This document shows positions 34,659 through 42,414 of a DNA stretch of 49,307 nt, one piece after another. This DNA comes from Paraburkholderia podalyriae. Its GTDB lineage: Bacteria; Pseudomonadota; Gammaproteobacteria; Burkholderiales; Burkholderiaceae. The notes below the pieces were generated by a model, which ran no database searches, was not told the DNA's origin, and saw only the letters and a program-made list of their open reading frames with translations. The first letter of the stretch is position 1, and each line of letters starts with the position of its first letter. The translations under genes and the position numbers were made by a program. The stretch covers positions 1-49,307 of the forward strand of contig NZ_VZQQ01000045.1 in the NCBI RefSeq assembly GCF_014397785.1, written 5' to 3'.

Positions 34659-35678
34659 ATGCGTAAATTTTTTCTTCCCGGCTTGACTGCCACGTTCGCC
34701 GCAACTGTGGCGCTGGTCGTCGCCGCAGGTTTTTTTTCTCCGGCGGCGCGCGCCAATAACGTGATCGTGCTCAACTCCGGCGAGGCCACGCTGAGCCTGA
34801 TCGACGAGAACAGCCGCCAGGTCGTCGGCACCGTGCCAACGGGCAAGGAACCGCATCACCTGATGGCCACGCCGGACAATTCCTCGCTGATCGTCGCCAA
34901 TTCGGTGTCGAACAACCTGATGTTCGTCGATCCGAAAACGGGGCAGACGCAACGTTGGGTCGAGAACATCGAAGATCCCTATCAAATCGGTTTTTCGCCG
35001 GATCGCAAGTGGCTCGTCACTACGGGCCTGCGGCTCGACCGCCTCGACATCTATCACTACGACGGCCAGAAAAACCAGATGACGCTGGCTGCGCGGCTGC
35101 CGCTCGCGGTCATGCCAAGCCACATGGCGTTCACGAACGACAGCAAGACGGTGTTCGTCACGCTACAGGTATCGGGCGAGCTCGCCGCCATCGACCTGCC
35201 CACGCAATCCGTCAAATGGAAGATGAAGGTCGGCAAGGTGCCAGCGGGTCTCTGGATGACACCGGGCGAAAAGTACCTGCTCGTCGGCATGACCGGCGAG
35301 GACTACGTCGCCGTGGTCGACTGGCGCAACCAGAAGGTCGTCAAGACGATTCACACGGGCAAGGGCGCGCACAACTTCCGCTCACTCGCGGACGGCAAGC
35401 ACGTCGCGGTGTCGAACCGCGTAGCTAGCACGATCAGCATCATCGACGAAGACGCGCTGACCAACGTCGGCGACATCACCGGCCTGATGCCAGGACCGGA
35501 CGACATGGAACTTTCCGCCGACAAACGCTATCTGTGGGTTACGTTCCGCTTCGCGAAGCACATTGGCATCATCGACCTCAACACGCGCAAACTGATCCAG
35601 ACGATTGCGGTGGGCCGCTCGCCGCACGGCATCTATTTCTTCAACCGCGCGCCGGTCACCGCGCCGAACGGTGCTTGA
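34659..35678 (+). CDS. Exported YVTN/YncE-like beta-propeller protein
   Basis: 339 aa from MRKFFLPGLTATFAATVALV, a signal peptide ending near A-R-A-NNVIV. The mature protein is a run of about seven blades of the YVTN type: I-V-L-N-S-G-E-A-T-L-S-L-I-D, V-G-T-V-P-T-G-K-E-P-H-H-L, LIVANSVSNNLMFVD, IDLPTQSVKWKMKVGKVP, VVDWRNQKVVKTIHTGKGAH and IDLNTRKLIQTIAVGRSPHG. A periplasmic scaffold or ligand-binding propeller; related YncE-type proteins lack a firm function. The last blade closes with GIYFFNRAP. A sterol-desaturase-like gene follows 99 bp later on the same strand, probably co-transcribed. Confidence 0.88.
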   Translation: MRKFFLPGLTATFAATVALVVAAGFFSPAARANNVIVLNSGEATLSLIDENSRQVVGTVPTGKEPHHLMATPDNSSLIVANSVSNNLMFVDPKTGQTQRWVENIEDPYQIGFSPDRKWLVTTGLRLDRLDIYHYDGQKNQMTLAARLPLAVMPSHMAFTNDSKTVFVTLQVSGELAAIDLPTQSVKWKMKVGKVPAGLWMTPGEKYLLVGMTGEDYVAVVDWRNQKVVKTIHTGKGAHNFRSLADGKHVAVSNRVASTISIIDEDALTNVGDITGLMPGPDDMELSADKRYLWVTFRFAKHIGIIDLNTRKLIQTIAVGRSPHGIYFFNRAPVTAPNGA

Positions 35679-35777
35679 GGGCCCCAAGGGCCCGAGGGCG
35701 CCCGAGAGTGCCTGAGGGGCAACAGGGTAGGGCTAGGGCGCCGCGGGTCATCATGGATGAAGTAACAGGCCAGCATC

Positions 35778-36776
35778 ATGTTCCATCTGATTTTCTCCTC
35801 ACTCGACAGCTTCGTTTCAGCCGTGCAGACATGGCTGTACGTCGACGTGGTGCAGCCGCTGCTGTTCCGTTTCAATCTGATGGACTACGACGAGGACACC
35901 TACGACAGCTTGTACTGGGTCATCGTCGGTGTGCTCGAGGTGCTCGCGATGTACGCGATCCTGCGTCCGCTCGAGGCGTTGCGCCCGGTCGAGCAATGGG
36001 AGAACCGCAAGGCCGTGCGCGTCGACGTGCTGTACACGTGGATCGCCAAGCTTGGCATTCTGAATCTGTTCTTTTTCTTCGCGCTGCAGCCGCTCTTCGA
36101 CAACGTGCAAGGCTGGTTGCGGCTTCACGGCATCGCCAACCTGAATTTTGACAACCTGTGGCCCGGCGTGACCACGCAGCCGCTCGTCACGTTCGTCATG
36201 TATGTGCTCGTGCTCGACTTCGCAGGCTATTGGTATCACCGTTGGCAGCACCGTATCGGCGTATGGTGGGAACTGCATGCGGTACACCATAGTCAGCGGC
36301 AGATGTCGCTGTGGTCCGACGACCGTAATCACCTGCTCGACGATCTACTGCAGGCGTCGTTCTTCGCGGTGATCGCGCTCGCGATCGGTGTTCCGCCATC
36401 GCAGTTCGTCGTGCTGGTCGCGATCACGAACCTCGCCCAAAGCGTGCAGCACGCGAACATCCGCCTGTACTATGGCTGGCTCGGTGAGCGGCTGCTCGTC
36501 AGCCCGACGTTCCACCGCCGTCACCATGCGATCGGCTACGGTCATCAAGGACTCAAGTACGGCTGCAATTTCGGCGTGCTGTTCCCGTGGTGGGACATGC
36601 TGTTCCACAGCGTGTCGTGGAGCCGCGACATGGAGCCGACCGGTATCGGCGATCAGCTTGAAGGCCGCCGATATGGCGACGGCTTCTGGGCGCAGCACTG
36701 GTTCGCATTCGTGCGCATCGCGCGTCGTCTTGTGCCGAAGCGCCGCGCACCCGGCAACGACACCGCTGCCGTTTGA
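35778..36776 (+). CDS. Sterol desaturase / fatty-acid hydroxylase family protein
   Basis: 332 aa. Di-iron membrane oxygenase with the family's histidine motifs: H-R-W-Q-H at about residue 155, H-A-V-H-H at about 170, and H-R-R-H-H at about 240, plus a lone H at Q-H-A-N-I. Hydrophobic segments at about 45-65, 90-110, 135-155 and 195-220 place it in the inner membrane. Family members hydroxylate or desaturate lipids; the substrate here is unknown. The N-terminus (MFHLIFSSLDSFVSAVQTWL) is long for the family. It follows the beta-propeller gene. Its stop codon is the start of a tandem-repeat tract. Confidence 0.88.
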   Translation: MFHLIFSSLDSFVSAVQTWLYVDVVQPLLFRFNLMDYDEDTYDSLYWVIVGVLEVLAMYAILRPLEALRPVEQWENRKAVRVDVLYTWIAKLGILNLFFFFALQPLFDNVQGWLRLHGIANLNFDNLWPGVTTQPLVTFVMYVLVLDFAGYWYHRWQHRIGVWWELHAVHHSQRQMSLWSDDRNHLLDDLLQASFFAVIALAIGVPPSQFVVLVAITNLAQSVQHANIRLYYGWLGERLLVSPTFHRRHHAIGYGHQGLKYGCNFGVLFPWWDMLFHSVSWSRDMEPTGIGDQLEGRRYGDGFWAQHWFAFVRIARRLVPKRRAPGNDTAAV

Positions 36777-36829
36777 GTCCGTTTCGAGTCTCTTTCGAGT
36801 CCGTTCCGAGTCCGTTCCGGGTCCTTTCT
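36775..36829. repeat. 11-bp tandem repeat x5 (GAGTCCGTTYC-like)
   Basis: Five adjacent 11-mers: GAGTCCGTTTC, GAGTCTCTTTC, GAGTCCGTTCC, GAGTCCGTTCC and GGGTCCTTTCT. The first overlaps the TGA of the desaturase gene, so copy changes cannot alter the protein but would alter the gap to the EI24 gene. Confidence 0.88.
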
Positions 36830-36991
36830 GGATCATCCGAGCGCGCACTCTGCCGGGCCGTCCACTTCCGCTGGCGGCGCGTCCGCTGGTTTATGCTGTG
36901 CACGTTCGTGCGCGCTCCAGTGCCCCAGCATACGTGGCCGGCGCGCGGCGCTATTTCCCGTCCATCGTTTCGTTCGCAGGCATTGGCTCGC

Positions 36992-37825
36992 ATGAATGAT
37001 CTGTTGCGCTCGTTCGGGCGCGCGCTCGCAAGCGCGTTGCATCCGCGCATGCTCTGGCTGACCTTCAAACCGTTTATCGTCGCGACGGTCGGCTGGGGCG
37101 TACTCCTGTGGTTCTTCTGGCAGACGCTGACCGGCGCGACCCGTACGTGGCTCGACGACTGGTCTTTCACCGCCACGCTTTATCATCTGTTCGACGTGCT
37201 CGGTTTTTCGGCGCTGCACGCGGTCATCGCGCCGTTCATCGTGATCGCGATGGCGATTCCGCTGATCGTCGTCACGGTGCTGCTGCTGATCGCCATGCTG
37301 TCGATGCCGGCCGTGATCCGCTTTCTCGCGGCGCGCCAGTTCGCCGGGCTGGAGATGCGCCGCGGCGGAACGTGGTACGGTAGCCTCGGTCAGGCGCTAT
37401 GGACCACGCTGATGTGTGTCGTGCTGCTGATCGTCACGTTGCCGCTGTGGCTCGTGCCGCCGTTCTTCGCGCTGATTCCGCCGCTGCTGTGGGGCTGGCT
37501 CACGTATCGCGTGATGACCTACGACGCGCTCGCGTTGCACGCGACGCGCGACGAGCGGCGCGAACTGCTGCGGCGCCACCGGTTGCCGCTGCTGCTGATC
37601 GGTATCGTGAGCGGGCTGCTTGGTTCGGTGCCGACGCTGCTGTGGGCGTCGTCGGTATGGCTGATTGTGCTGTTCCCGGTGATCACGACGGTGACGATCT
37701 GGATTTACGCGTTCATCCTCGTGTTCTCGGCGCTATGGTTCGGCAACTACTGCCTGCGCGCGTTGCAGCGCATGCGGGCGCAAGCGCCTGGCGGCGCGCG
37801 CGAGGTCGCGCCGGTTTCCTATTGA
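36992..37825 (+). CDS. EI24-domain (CysZ-like) membrane protein
   Basis: 277 aa from MNDLLRSFGRALASALHPRM. An EI24/CysZ-family protein: an amphipathic lead, then hydrophobic segments at about 28-45, 75-105, 140-170 and 205-250, with the R-G-G-T-W-Y-G-S-L cytoplasmic loop and T-Y-R-V-M-T-Y-D-A-L-A. CysZ members import sulfate; other EI24 proteins have unknown function, so sulfate transport is only a possibility. It is separated by 19 bp from the MoCF gene and likely co-transcribed with it. Confidence 0.87.
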   Translation: MNDLLRSFGRALASALHPRMLWLTFKPFIVATVGWGVLLWFFWQTLTGATRTWLDDWSFTATLYHLFDVLGFSALHAVIAPFIVIAMAIPLIVVTVLLLIAMLSMPAVIRFLAARQFAGLEMRRGGTWYGSLGQALWTTLMCVVLLIVTLPLWLVPPFFALIPPLLWGWLTYRVMTYDALALHATRDERRELLRRHRLPLLLIGIVSGLLGSVPTLLWASSVWLIVLFPVITTVTIWIYAFILVFSALWFGNYCLRALQRMRAQAPGGAREVAPVSY

Positions 37826-37844
37826 TCAAACGAAAGAGGCGGCA

Positions 37845-38684
37845 ATGGCATTTGGCGTCATCATCATCGGCGATGAAATCCTGTCGGGCAGACGCGTCGA
37901 CAAGCATCTGCCGAAGGTCATCGAGTTGCTCGGCGCGCGTGGCTTGTCGCTCGGCTGGGCGGAGTACATCGGTGACGATCCGGAACGCATCACGGCGACG
38001 CTGCGGCGCACGTTTGCGTCGGGCGACATCGTTTTCTCGACGGGCGGCATCGGCGCAACGCCGGACGACCACACGCGCCAGTGCGCGGCGGCCGCGCTTG
38101 GCGTGCCGCTCCAGTTGCATCCGGAGGCCGCGAAGCTGATCCAGCAGCGCATCCGCGACATGCATCCGGCGAACGCGCCGGCGCCGCTCGACCTGAACTC
38201 GCCGGAAAACCGGCATCGCCTGAATATGGGCACGTACCCGCAGGGCGCCGACATCATTCCGAACGGCTACAACAAGATTCCGGGCTTTTCGATTCGCCAG
38301 CACCATTTCGTGCCGGGCTTTCCGGTGATGGCCTGGCCGATGATCGAGTGGGTCCTCGACACGCAGTACGCGCATCTGCATCACACGACGCCGCACGCGG
38401 AGAAGTCGCTGCTCGTGTTCGAGTTGCCGGAGTCACGCGTGACGCCGCTGATGGAGAAAATCGAGCGCGATTTTCCGGGCGTGCGGGTGTTCAGCCTGCC
38501 GAGCGTCGGGGATGCGGAGCGCGGCGGCGTGTATGCGCGGCATCACATCGATCTCGGCGTGAAGGGTGAGCCGGAAGCGGTCGCCGCAGCGTTCGTGAAG
38601 CTGCGCGAGGGAGTGCATCTGCTCGGCGGCGATATCGTCGAGCTGGAAGCCGCGGCAGCGGCCACGGGTAAGCCGCGCAACTAA
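37845..38684 (+). CDS. MoCF-domain (molybdopterin-binding / CinA-N-like) protein
   Basis: 279 aa; AGAGG 5-6 nt before the ATG. Starts MAFGVIIIGDEILSGRRVDK. The G-D-E-I-L-x-G start, S-T-G-G-I-G-A-T-P-D-D-H-T-R and the later N-x-x-G-x-x-P-G-F segment (YNKIPGFSIRQHHFVPGFPV) mark the MoaB/Mog-like fold seen in molybdopterin-binding proteins and in the N-terminal half of CinA. There is no C-terminal deamidase domain. The exact reaction is uncertain. It may relate to molybdenum cofactor handling, but the FdhF-like gene is far away. Confidence 0.88.
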   Translation: MAFGVIIIGDEILSGRRVDKHLPKVIELLGARGLSLGWAEYIGDDPERITATLRRTFASGDIVFSTGGIGATPDDHTRQCAAAALGVPLQLHPEAAKLIQQRIRDMHPANAPAPLDLNSPENRHRLNMGTYPQGADIIPNGYNKIPGFSIRQHHFVPGFPVMAWPMIEWVLDTQYAHLHHTTPHAEKSLLVFELPESRVTPLMEKIERDFPGVRVFSLPSVGDAERGGVYARHHIDLGVKGEPEAVAAAFVKLREGVHLLGGDIVELEAAAAATGKPRN

Positions 38685-38776
38685 CCGCCGCTTCTTCTGA
38701 ATCTCGATGGACGCCAACTGATCGGCGGCATTCAGGTCATTTTCCGCTTTTCGCTAAACCAGCTTCATTATGCATA

Positions 38777-38800
38777 ACCGGGTGCTTTTCCAGACCCGGT
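38777..38800. repeat. Inverted repeat ACCGGGT / ACCCGGT
   Basis: 7-bp arms with a 10-nt loop, about 90 bp after the MoCF gene. No T-run on the right, so it is only weakly terminator-like. A second perfect dyad (ATCCAAT-A-ATTGGAT) lies at 38821-38835, exactly where the GH92 remnant begins. Confidence 0.5.
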
Positions 38801-38829
38801 CTATTCCATTACTTCAATTAATCCAATAA

Positions 38830-39677
38830 TTGGATAGTGGTGCGACTCAGAGCAATGCAAATGCCAATTCCAACGGGTCGGTCGCCAATGCAACGAACGA
38901 TAACGCGCAAACTTCCGCGGCCAACAACGCAAGCCTGCGCCTGACTCAATACGTCAATCCATTAATCGGCACGCTGGCGAGCGACTCGCCCAATCCGGTT
39001 CACGCAGGTCAAGCCGACAGCGTCGTGCCAGCGGCGGGTCTGCCGAACGGCATGGTGCAATGGGCGCCCGATACGAACACCACGCCGGCTCCTTCCAACA
39101 GCGCGGAGCCCGGTTCGCCGGCCGGTTACTACTACGACATCGGCTCGATCCAGAGCGTCAGTCTCGCGCATATGAGCGGCGCGGGTTGCTCCGGCAACGA
39201 CGGAGAATTCCCTGTTATGCCGACGCACGATGCCGCGGGGCCGCTCGCGCAAGCGTTCAGCTACGCGAACGAGATGGCGGCAGCCGGCGCTTATTCCGTG
39301 TTGCTCGACAACCCGATCAAGGTCGAGTTGACGGCGACGCTGCGCACCGGCTTCGGCCGCTTCACGTATCCGGCTCAGGGGTCGTCGACGCTGGTGCTCG
39401 ATACGACCTACACGAACACGCAAACGGGCGTGACTGGTTCGGTCACGCTGTCGTTCGACACCGGACGCTCAATGGCGGCGGTGCGGCGCCGGCGGACCCG
39501 ATCGCGTTGACGACGACGTATCGCAATGCCGGCGGCGGCAGCAACGACGGCGTCAAGACCTATCTGTTCGCGCAGACCGTGCCGCTGACGCCGGGCAACC
39601 TTGTGGCGAGCGTCACGCTGCCGAAACAGGTCAGCGCGGGCAAGTTGCACGTGTTCGGAATGTCGGCCGCGCCCTGA
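38830..39677 (+). pseudogene. Wrecked GH92 alpha-mannosidase-like gene
   Basis: The first part (to 39510) reads as the N-terminal domain of a GH92 exo-alpha-mannosidase: LRLTQYVNPLIGTLASDSPN, then V-P-A-A-G-L-P-N-G-M-V-Q-W-A-P-D-T and MSGAGCSGNDGEFPVMPT. It begins in an Asn/Ser linker (SGATQSNANANSNG) without a signal peptide or proper ATG. After TNTQTGVTGSVTLSFD it shifts frame. The other frame then gives the C-terminal tail usual for these enzymes (TLNGGGAAPADPIALTTTYR, then VKTYLFAQTVPLTPGNLVAS, ending LHVFGMSAAP, stop before 39678). The whole catalytic middle is missing. It therefore shows loss of the 5' end, a large internal deletion and a 1-nt frameshift. Non-functional. Confidence 0.8.
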
Positions 39678-39882
39678 ACCGATGGGGCGCCGGGCACGCG
39701 GCGCCCGACGACGCAAGCGGCCCGCGCCTGGAGGCCAGGCTGGCGCGAGCCGCGACATCGCCGTGTCACAACCCGCGCCGAGGATGCAATCAATGCGTGC
39801 TCGGCGCGCGCCGTTTCAATCAGCCTGCTTCAGCCCCGCTCCCGCGGGCTTGCGCATCTGGGGGCCGGGCTCGGAACCGCCA

Positions 39883-40347
39883 TCAGGCGCCGATCCACGG
39901 CAAGCCACGAAAACACCATCCTGACACCGTCTTCCGATGCCCCTGGCCGTCCTTGTCGCCTTCGAAGCCTTCCAGCAGGTCGTACGCCTTCGTGAAGCCG
40001 GCCTGGGTCGCGGCGATCGCGGCGAGCTTCGAGCGCGCGGCGCTGCGGCACAAGAACAGCACCGGCGTGTCGGGCGAGGCCACCTGCGCGAGTTGCTGCA
40101 TGAACTCCTGATTGGGCACCGCGCCCGGATAGCGCGTCCATTCGACATGCGCGTATTGGCCATCACCGATCACCGGCCGGCCGACCCAGTCGAGCTCGGC
40201 ACGGGTTCGCACGTCGACGAGACGCGTGCGCGGATCGAGTTCCAGCAGTTCGAACGCCTCGGCCGGCGATACCGCGCCCGCGTAGGGCAGTTGGTTCTCG
40301 GTGCGGCGGGCGTCCGCCTTCGCGTAAAGCTGTTCGAGCGTGCTCAT
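39883..40347 (-). CDS. Rhodanese-like sulfurtransferase
   Basis: 154 aa. A single rhodanese domain: V-S-P-A-E-A-F-E-L-L, L-V-D-V-R-T-R-A-E, W-V-G-R-P, then the active loop C100-R-S-A-A-R-S and the C-terminal Y-D-L-L-E-G-F-E-G-D-K-D-x-x-G-H-R-x-x-x-x-G-W. The catalytic cysteine is present, so sulfur transfer (thiosulfate or persulfide) is possible. Cytoplasmic. It diverges from glnA across about 450 bp and looks independent of it. No terminator is apparent downstream; 39678-39882 holds nothing else. Confidence 0.92.
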   Translation of the reverse strand: MSTLEQLYAKADARRTENQLPYAGAVSPAEAFELLELDPRTRLVDVRTRAELDWVGRPVIGDGQYAHVEWTRYPGAVPNQEFMQQLAQVASPDTPVLFLCRSAARSKLAAIAATQAGFTKAYDLLEGFEGDKDGQGHRKTVSGWCFRGLPWIGA

Positions 40348-40459
40348 GAGGTCAATCTCCTTCGGACCAAATGATCATTCTAGCGCGCGGCAGGCACCGT
40401 GCAGACCTGTGTAGACTGGACGGCGCCGGGGATGTCGATGGGCGCCGTCCAAACTTCGG

Positions 40460-40476
40460 TGCGCAAATATGGTGCA
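40460..40476 (+). promoter_or_regulatory. NtrC-type box 1 upstream of glnA
   Basis: TGCGCAAATATGGTGCA fits TGCAC-N5-TGGTGCA with one change. It is the most upstream of three such boxes and the most complete match. Confidence 0.75.
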
Positions 40477-40488
40477 TTTTGTTCGACA

Positions 40489-40505
40489 TGCACCAGAATG
40501 GAAAC
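40489..40505 (+). promoter_or_regulatory. NtrC-type box 2 upstream of glnA
   Basis: TGCACCAGAATGGAAAC: perfect left half-site and a partial right half-site (TGG). Its centre is 29 bp from that of box 1. Confidence 0.55.
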
Positions 40506-40529
40506 CGTCGCGATTTCCAAATCGGTGAA

Positions 40530-40546
40530 TGCACGAAACTGGTGCG
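40530..40546 (+). promoter_or_regulatory. NtrC-type box 3 upstream of glnA
   Basis: TGCACGAAACTGGTGCG: perfect left half, one change in the right half. It lies about 110 bp upstream of the sigma-54 element, a normal enhancer distance. Confidence 0.75.
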
Positions 40547-40651
40547 TCAGACGGCTTGCGCATTTTTTCGCGAGTCTCCCGCGCTCCACGCGCGGCCCGC
40601 AATCGTAAGCGCAGCAACGGGTGTGCGTGGATTGGCAGATTCGATAGTAGG

Positions 40652-40667
40652 TGGCACACTATCTGCT
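40652..40667 (+). promoter_or_regulatory. Sigma-54 (RpoN) promoter of glnA
   Basis: TGGCACACTATCTGCT keeps the invariant GG (40653-40654) and GC (40665-40666) exactly 10 nt apart, as in TGGCAC-N5-TTGC. Transcription should start near 40678, leaving a leader of about 120 nt. Confidence 0.85.
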
Positions 40668-40799
40668 TTATTGGTGCCGATCGATTTGTCCCGGCAGAAT
40701 GTTCCGCCCTGCGACGCCGTTTGAGTGGACGTGCCGGGACGGGTCAGCTAGATTGGGCGGCGGCTGAACCCGCCGAATTCGTTAATCAGGAGATAGGTT

Positions 40800-42215
40800 A
40801 TGAGTAAATCCGTGGCCGACGTCATTCAACTCGTCAAAGACGAAGACGTCAAGTTTGTCGACTTCCGTTTCACCGACACGCGCGGCAAGGAGCAACACGT
40901 TTCGGTGCCGGTGTCGGCATTCGATGAAGACAAGTTCGAAAGCGGCCATGCGTTTGACGGTTCGTCGATTGCCGGCTGGAAGGGCATCGAAGCATCGGAC
41001 ATGTTGCTGGTCCCGGACGCGAACACGGCGTTCATCGACCCGTTCTACGAAGAATCGACCCTCGTGCTGACCTGCGACGTCGTCGAACCGGCTGACGGCA
41101 AGGGCTACGAACGCGACCCGCGCTCGCTCGCGAAGCGCGCCGAAGCGTACCTGAAGAACTCGGGCCTCGGCGACACCGCGTACTTCGGTCCGGAACCGGA
41201 ATTCTTCATTTTCGATTCGGTCCAGTGGAGCACGGACCAGTCGGGCTGCTTCATCAAGATCGGTTCGGAAGAAGCACCGTGGTCGTCGGCGAAGGAATTC
41301 GAAGGCGGCAACACCGGCCACCGTCCGGGCACCAAGGGCGGCTACTTCCCGGTCGCGCCGGTCGACTCGTTCCAGGACATCCGCTCGGAAATGTGTCTGC
41401 TGCTCGAACAGATCGGCATTCCGGTCGAAGTGCACCACCACGAAGTGGCGGGTCAGGGCCAGAACGAAATCGGCACCAAGTTCTCGACGCTCGTGCAGCG
41501 CGCCGACTGGCTGCAGCAGATGAAGTACGTCATCCACAACGTCGCGCACACGTACGGCAAGACGGCGACGTTCATGCCGAAGCCGGTCGTCGGCGATAAC
41601 GGTTCGGGCATGCACGTTCACCAGTCGATCTGGAAGGACGGCCAGAACCTGTTCGCGGGCAACGGCTACGCAGGTCTGTCGGAATTCGCGCTGTTCTACA
41701 TCGGCGGCATCATCAAGCACGCTCGCGCGCTGAATGCGATCACGAACCCGGGTACGAACTCGTACAAGCGTCTCGTGCCGCACTTCGAAGCACCGGTCAA
41801 GCTCGCTTACTCGGCTCGCAACCGTTCGGCATCGATCCGTATTCCGCACGTGTCGAGCCCGAAGGGCCGCCGTATCGAAACGCGTTTCCCGGATCCGCTG
41901 GCGAATCCGTACCTGTGCTTCTCCGCGCTGATGATGGCGGGTCTGGACGGCGTGCAGAACAAGATTCACCCGGGCGAAGCCGCCGACAAGAACCTGTACG
42001 ACCTGCCGCCGGAAGAGGATGCAAAGATCCCGACCGTGTGCGCGGGACTCGACCAGGCTCTCGACTCGCTCGACGCGGACCGCGAGTTCCTGACGCGCGG
42101 CGGCGTGTTCACGGATGCGATGCTCGACGCGTACATCGAACTGAAGACGACGGAACTACAGCGTTATCGTCAGTCGGTGCACCCGATCGAATTCGAAATG
42201 TACTACTCGCTGTAA
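40800..42215 (+). CDS. glnA: Glutamine synthetase type I
   Basis: 471 aa; AGGAG 7 nt before the ATG. Typical GSI: DFRFTDTRGKEQHVSVPVSA, F-D-G-S-S-I-A-G-W, G-P-E-P-E-F-F, the N-G-S-G-M-H-V-H-Q ATP-site region, N-P-x-x-N-S-Y-K-R-L-V-P and the adenylylation tyrosine Y400 in NLYDLPPEE. It makes glutamine from glutamate, ammonia and ATP in the cytoplasm as a dodecamer. The Tyr loop shows it is the adenylylated (beta) form controlled by GlnE. The upstream sigma-54 promoter and NtrC boxes show nitrogen-limitation control. The next genes, ntrB and ntrC, encode that control. Confidence 0.98.
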   Translation: MSKSVADVIQLVKDEDVKFVDFRFTDTRGKEQHVSVPVSAFDEDKFESGHAFDGSSIAGWKGIEASDMLLVPDANTAFIDPFYEESTLVLTCDVVEPADGKGYERDPRSLAKRAEAYLKNSGLGDTAYFGPEPEFFIFDSVQWSTDQSGCFIKIGSEEAPWSSAKEFEGGNTGHRPGTKGGYFPVAPVDSFQDIRSEMCLLLEQIGIPVEVHHHEVAGQGQNEIGTKFSTLVQRADWLQQMKYVIHNVAHTYGKTATFMPKPVVGDNGSGMHVHQSIWKDGQNLFAGNGYAGLSEFALFYIGGIIKHARALNAITNPGTNSYKRLVPHFEAPVKLAYSARNRSASIRIPHVSSPKGRRIETRFPDPLANPYLCFSALMMAGLDGVQNKIHPGEAADKNLYDLPPEEDAKIPTVCAGLDQALDSLDADREFLTRGGVFTDAMLDAYIELKTTELQRYRQSVHPIEFEMYYSL

Positions 42216-42279
42216 GCGGCCATGGCGCTTCGCCCTTCACCCGGCGAAGCGCTTTGCCCGACGCTCGCGATCGGTCACG

Positions 42280-42306
42280 AAGGGACGGCGGCGCCGTCCC
42301 TTTTTT
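42280..42306 (+). terminator. Factor-independent terminator after glnA
   Basis: GGGACGGC (42282-42289) pairs with GCCGTCCC (42293-42300) around GGC, followed by TTTTTT. It separates glnA from ntrBC, so the latter need their own promoter or read-through. Confidence 0.92.
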
Positions 42307-42414
42307 GTTAGGCCGCACGTACGGCCGGTCGCGCGCGGGCAATATGCCATTCGGCCAGGCATAAAAAAGCAGCACGCCTGATTTACCACCATTTCCTACC
42401 GGCCAGACTGCAAG

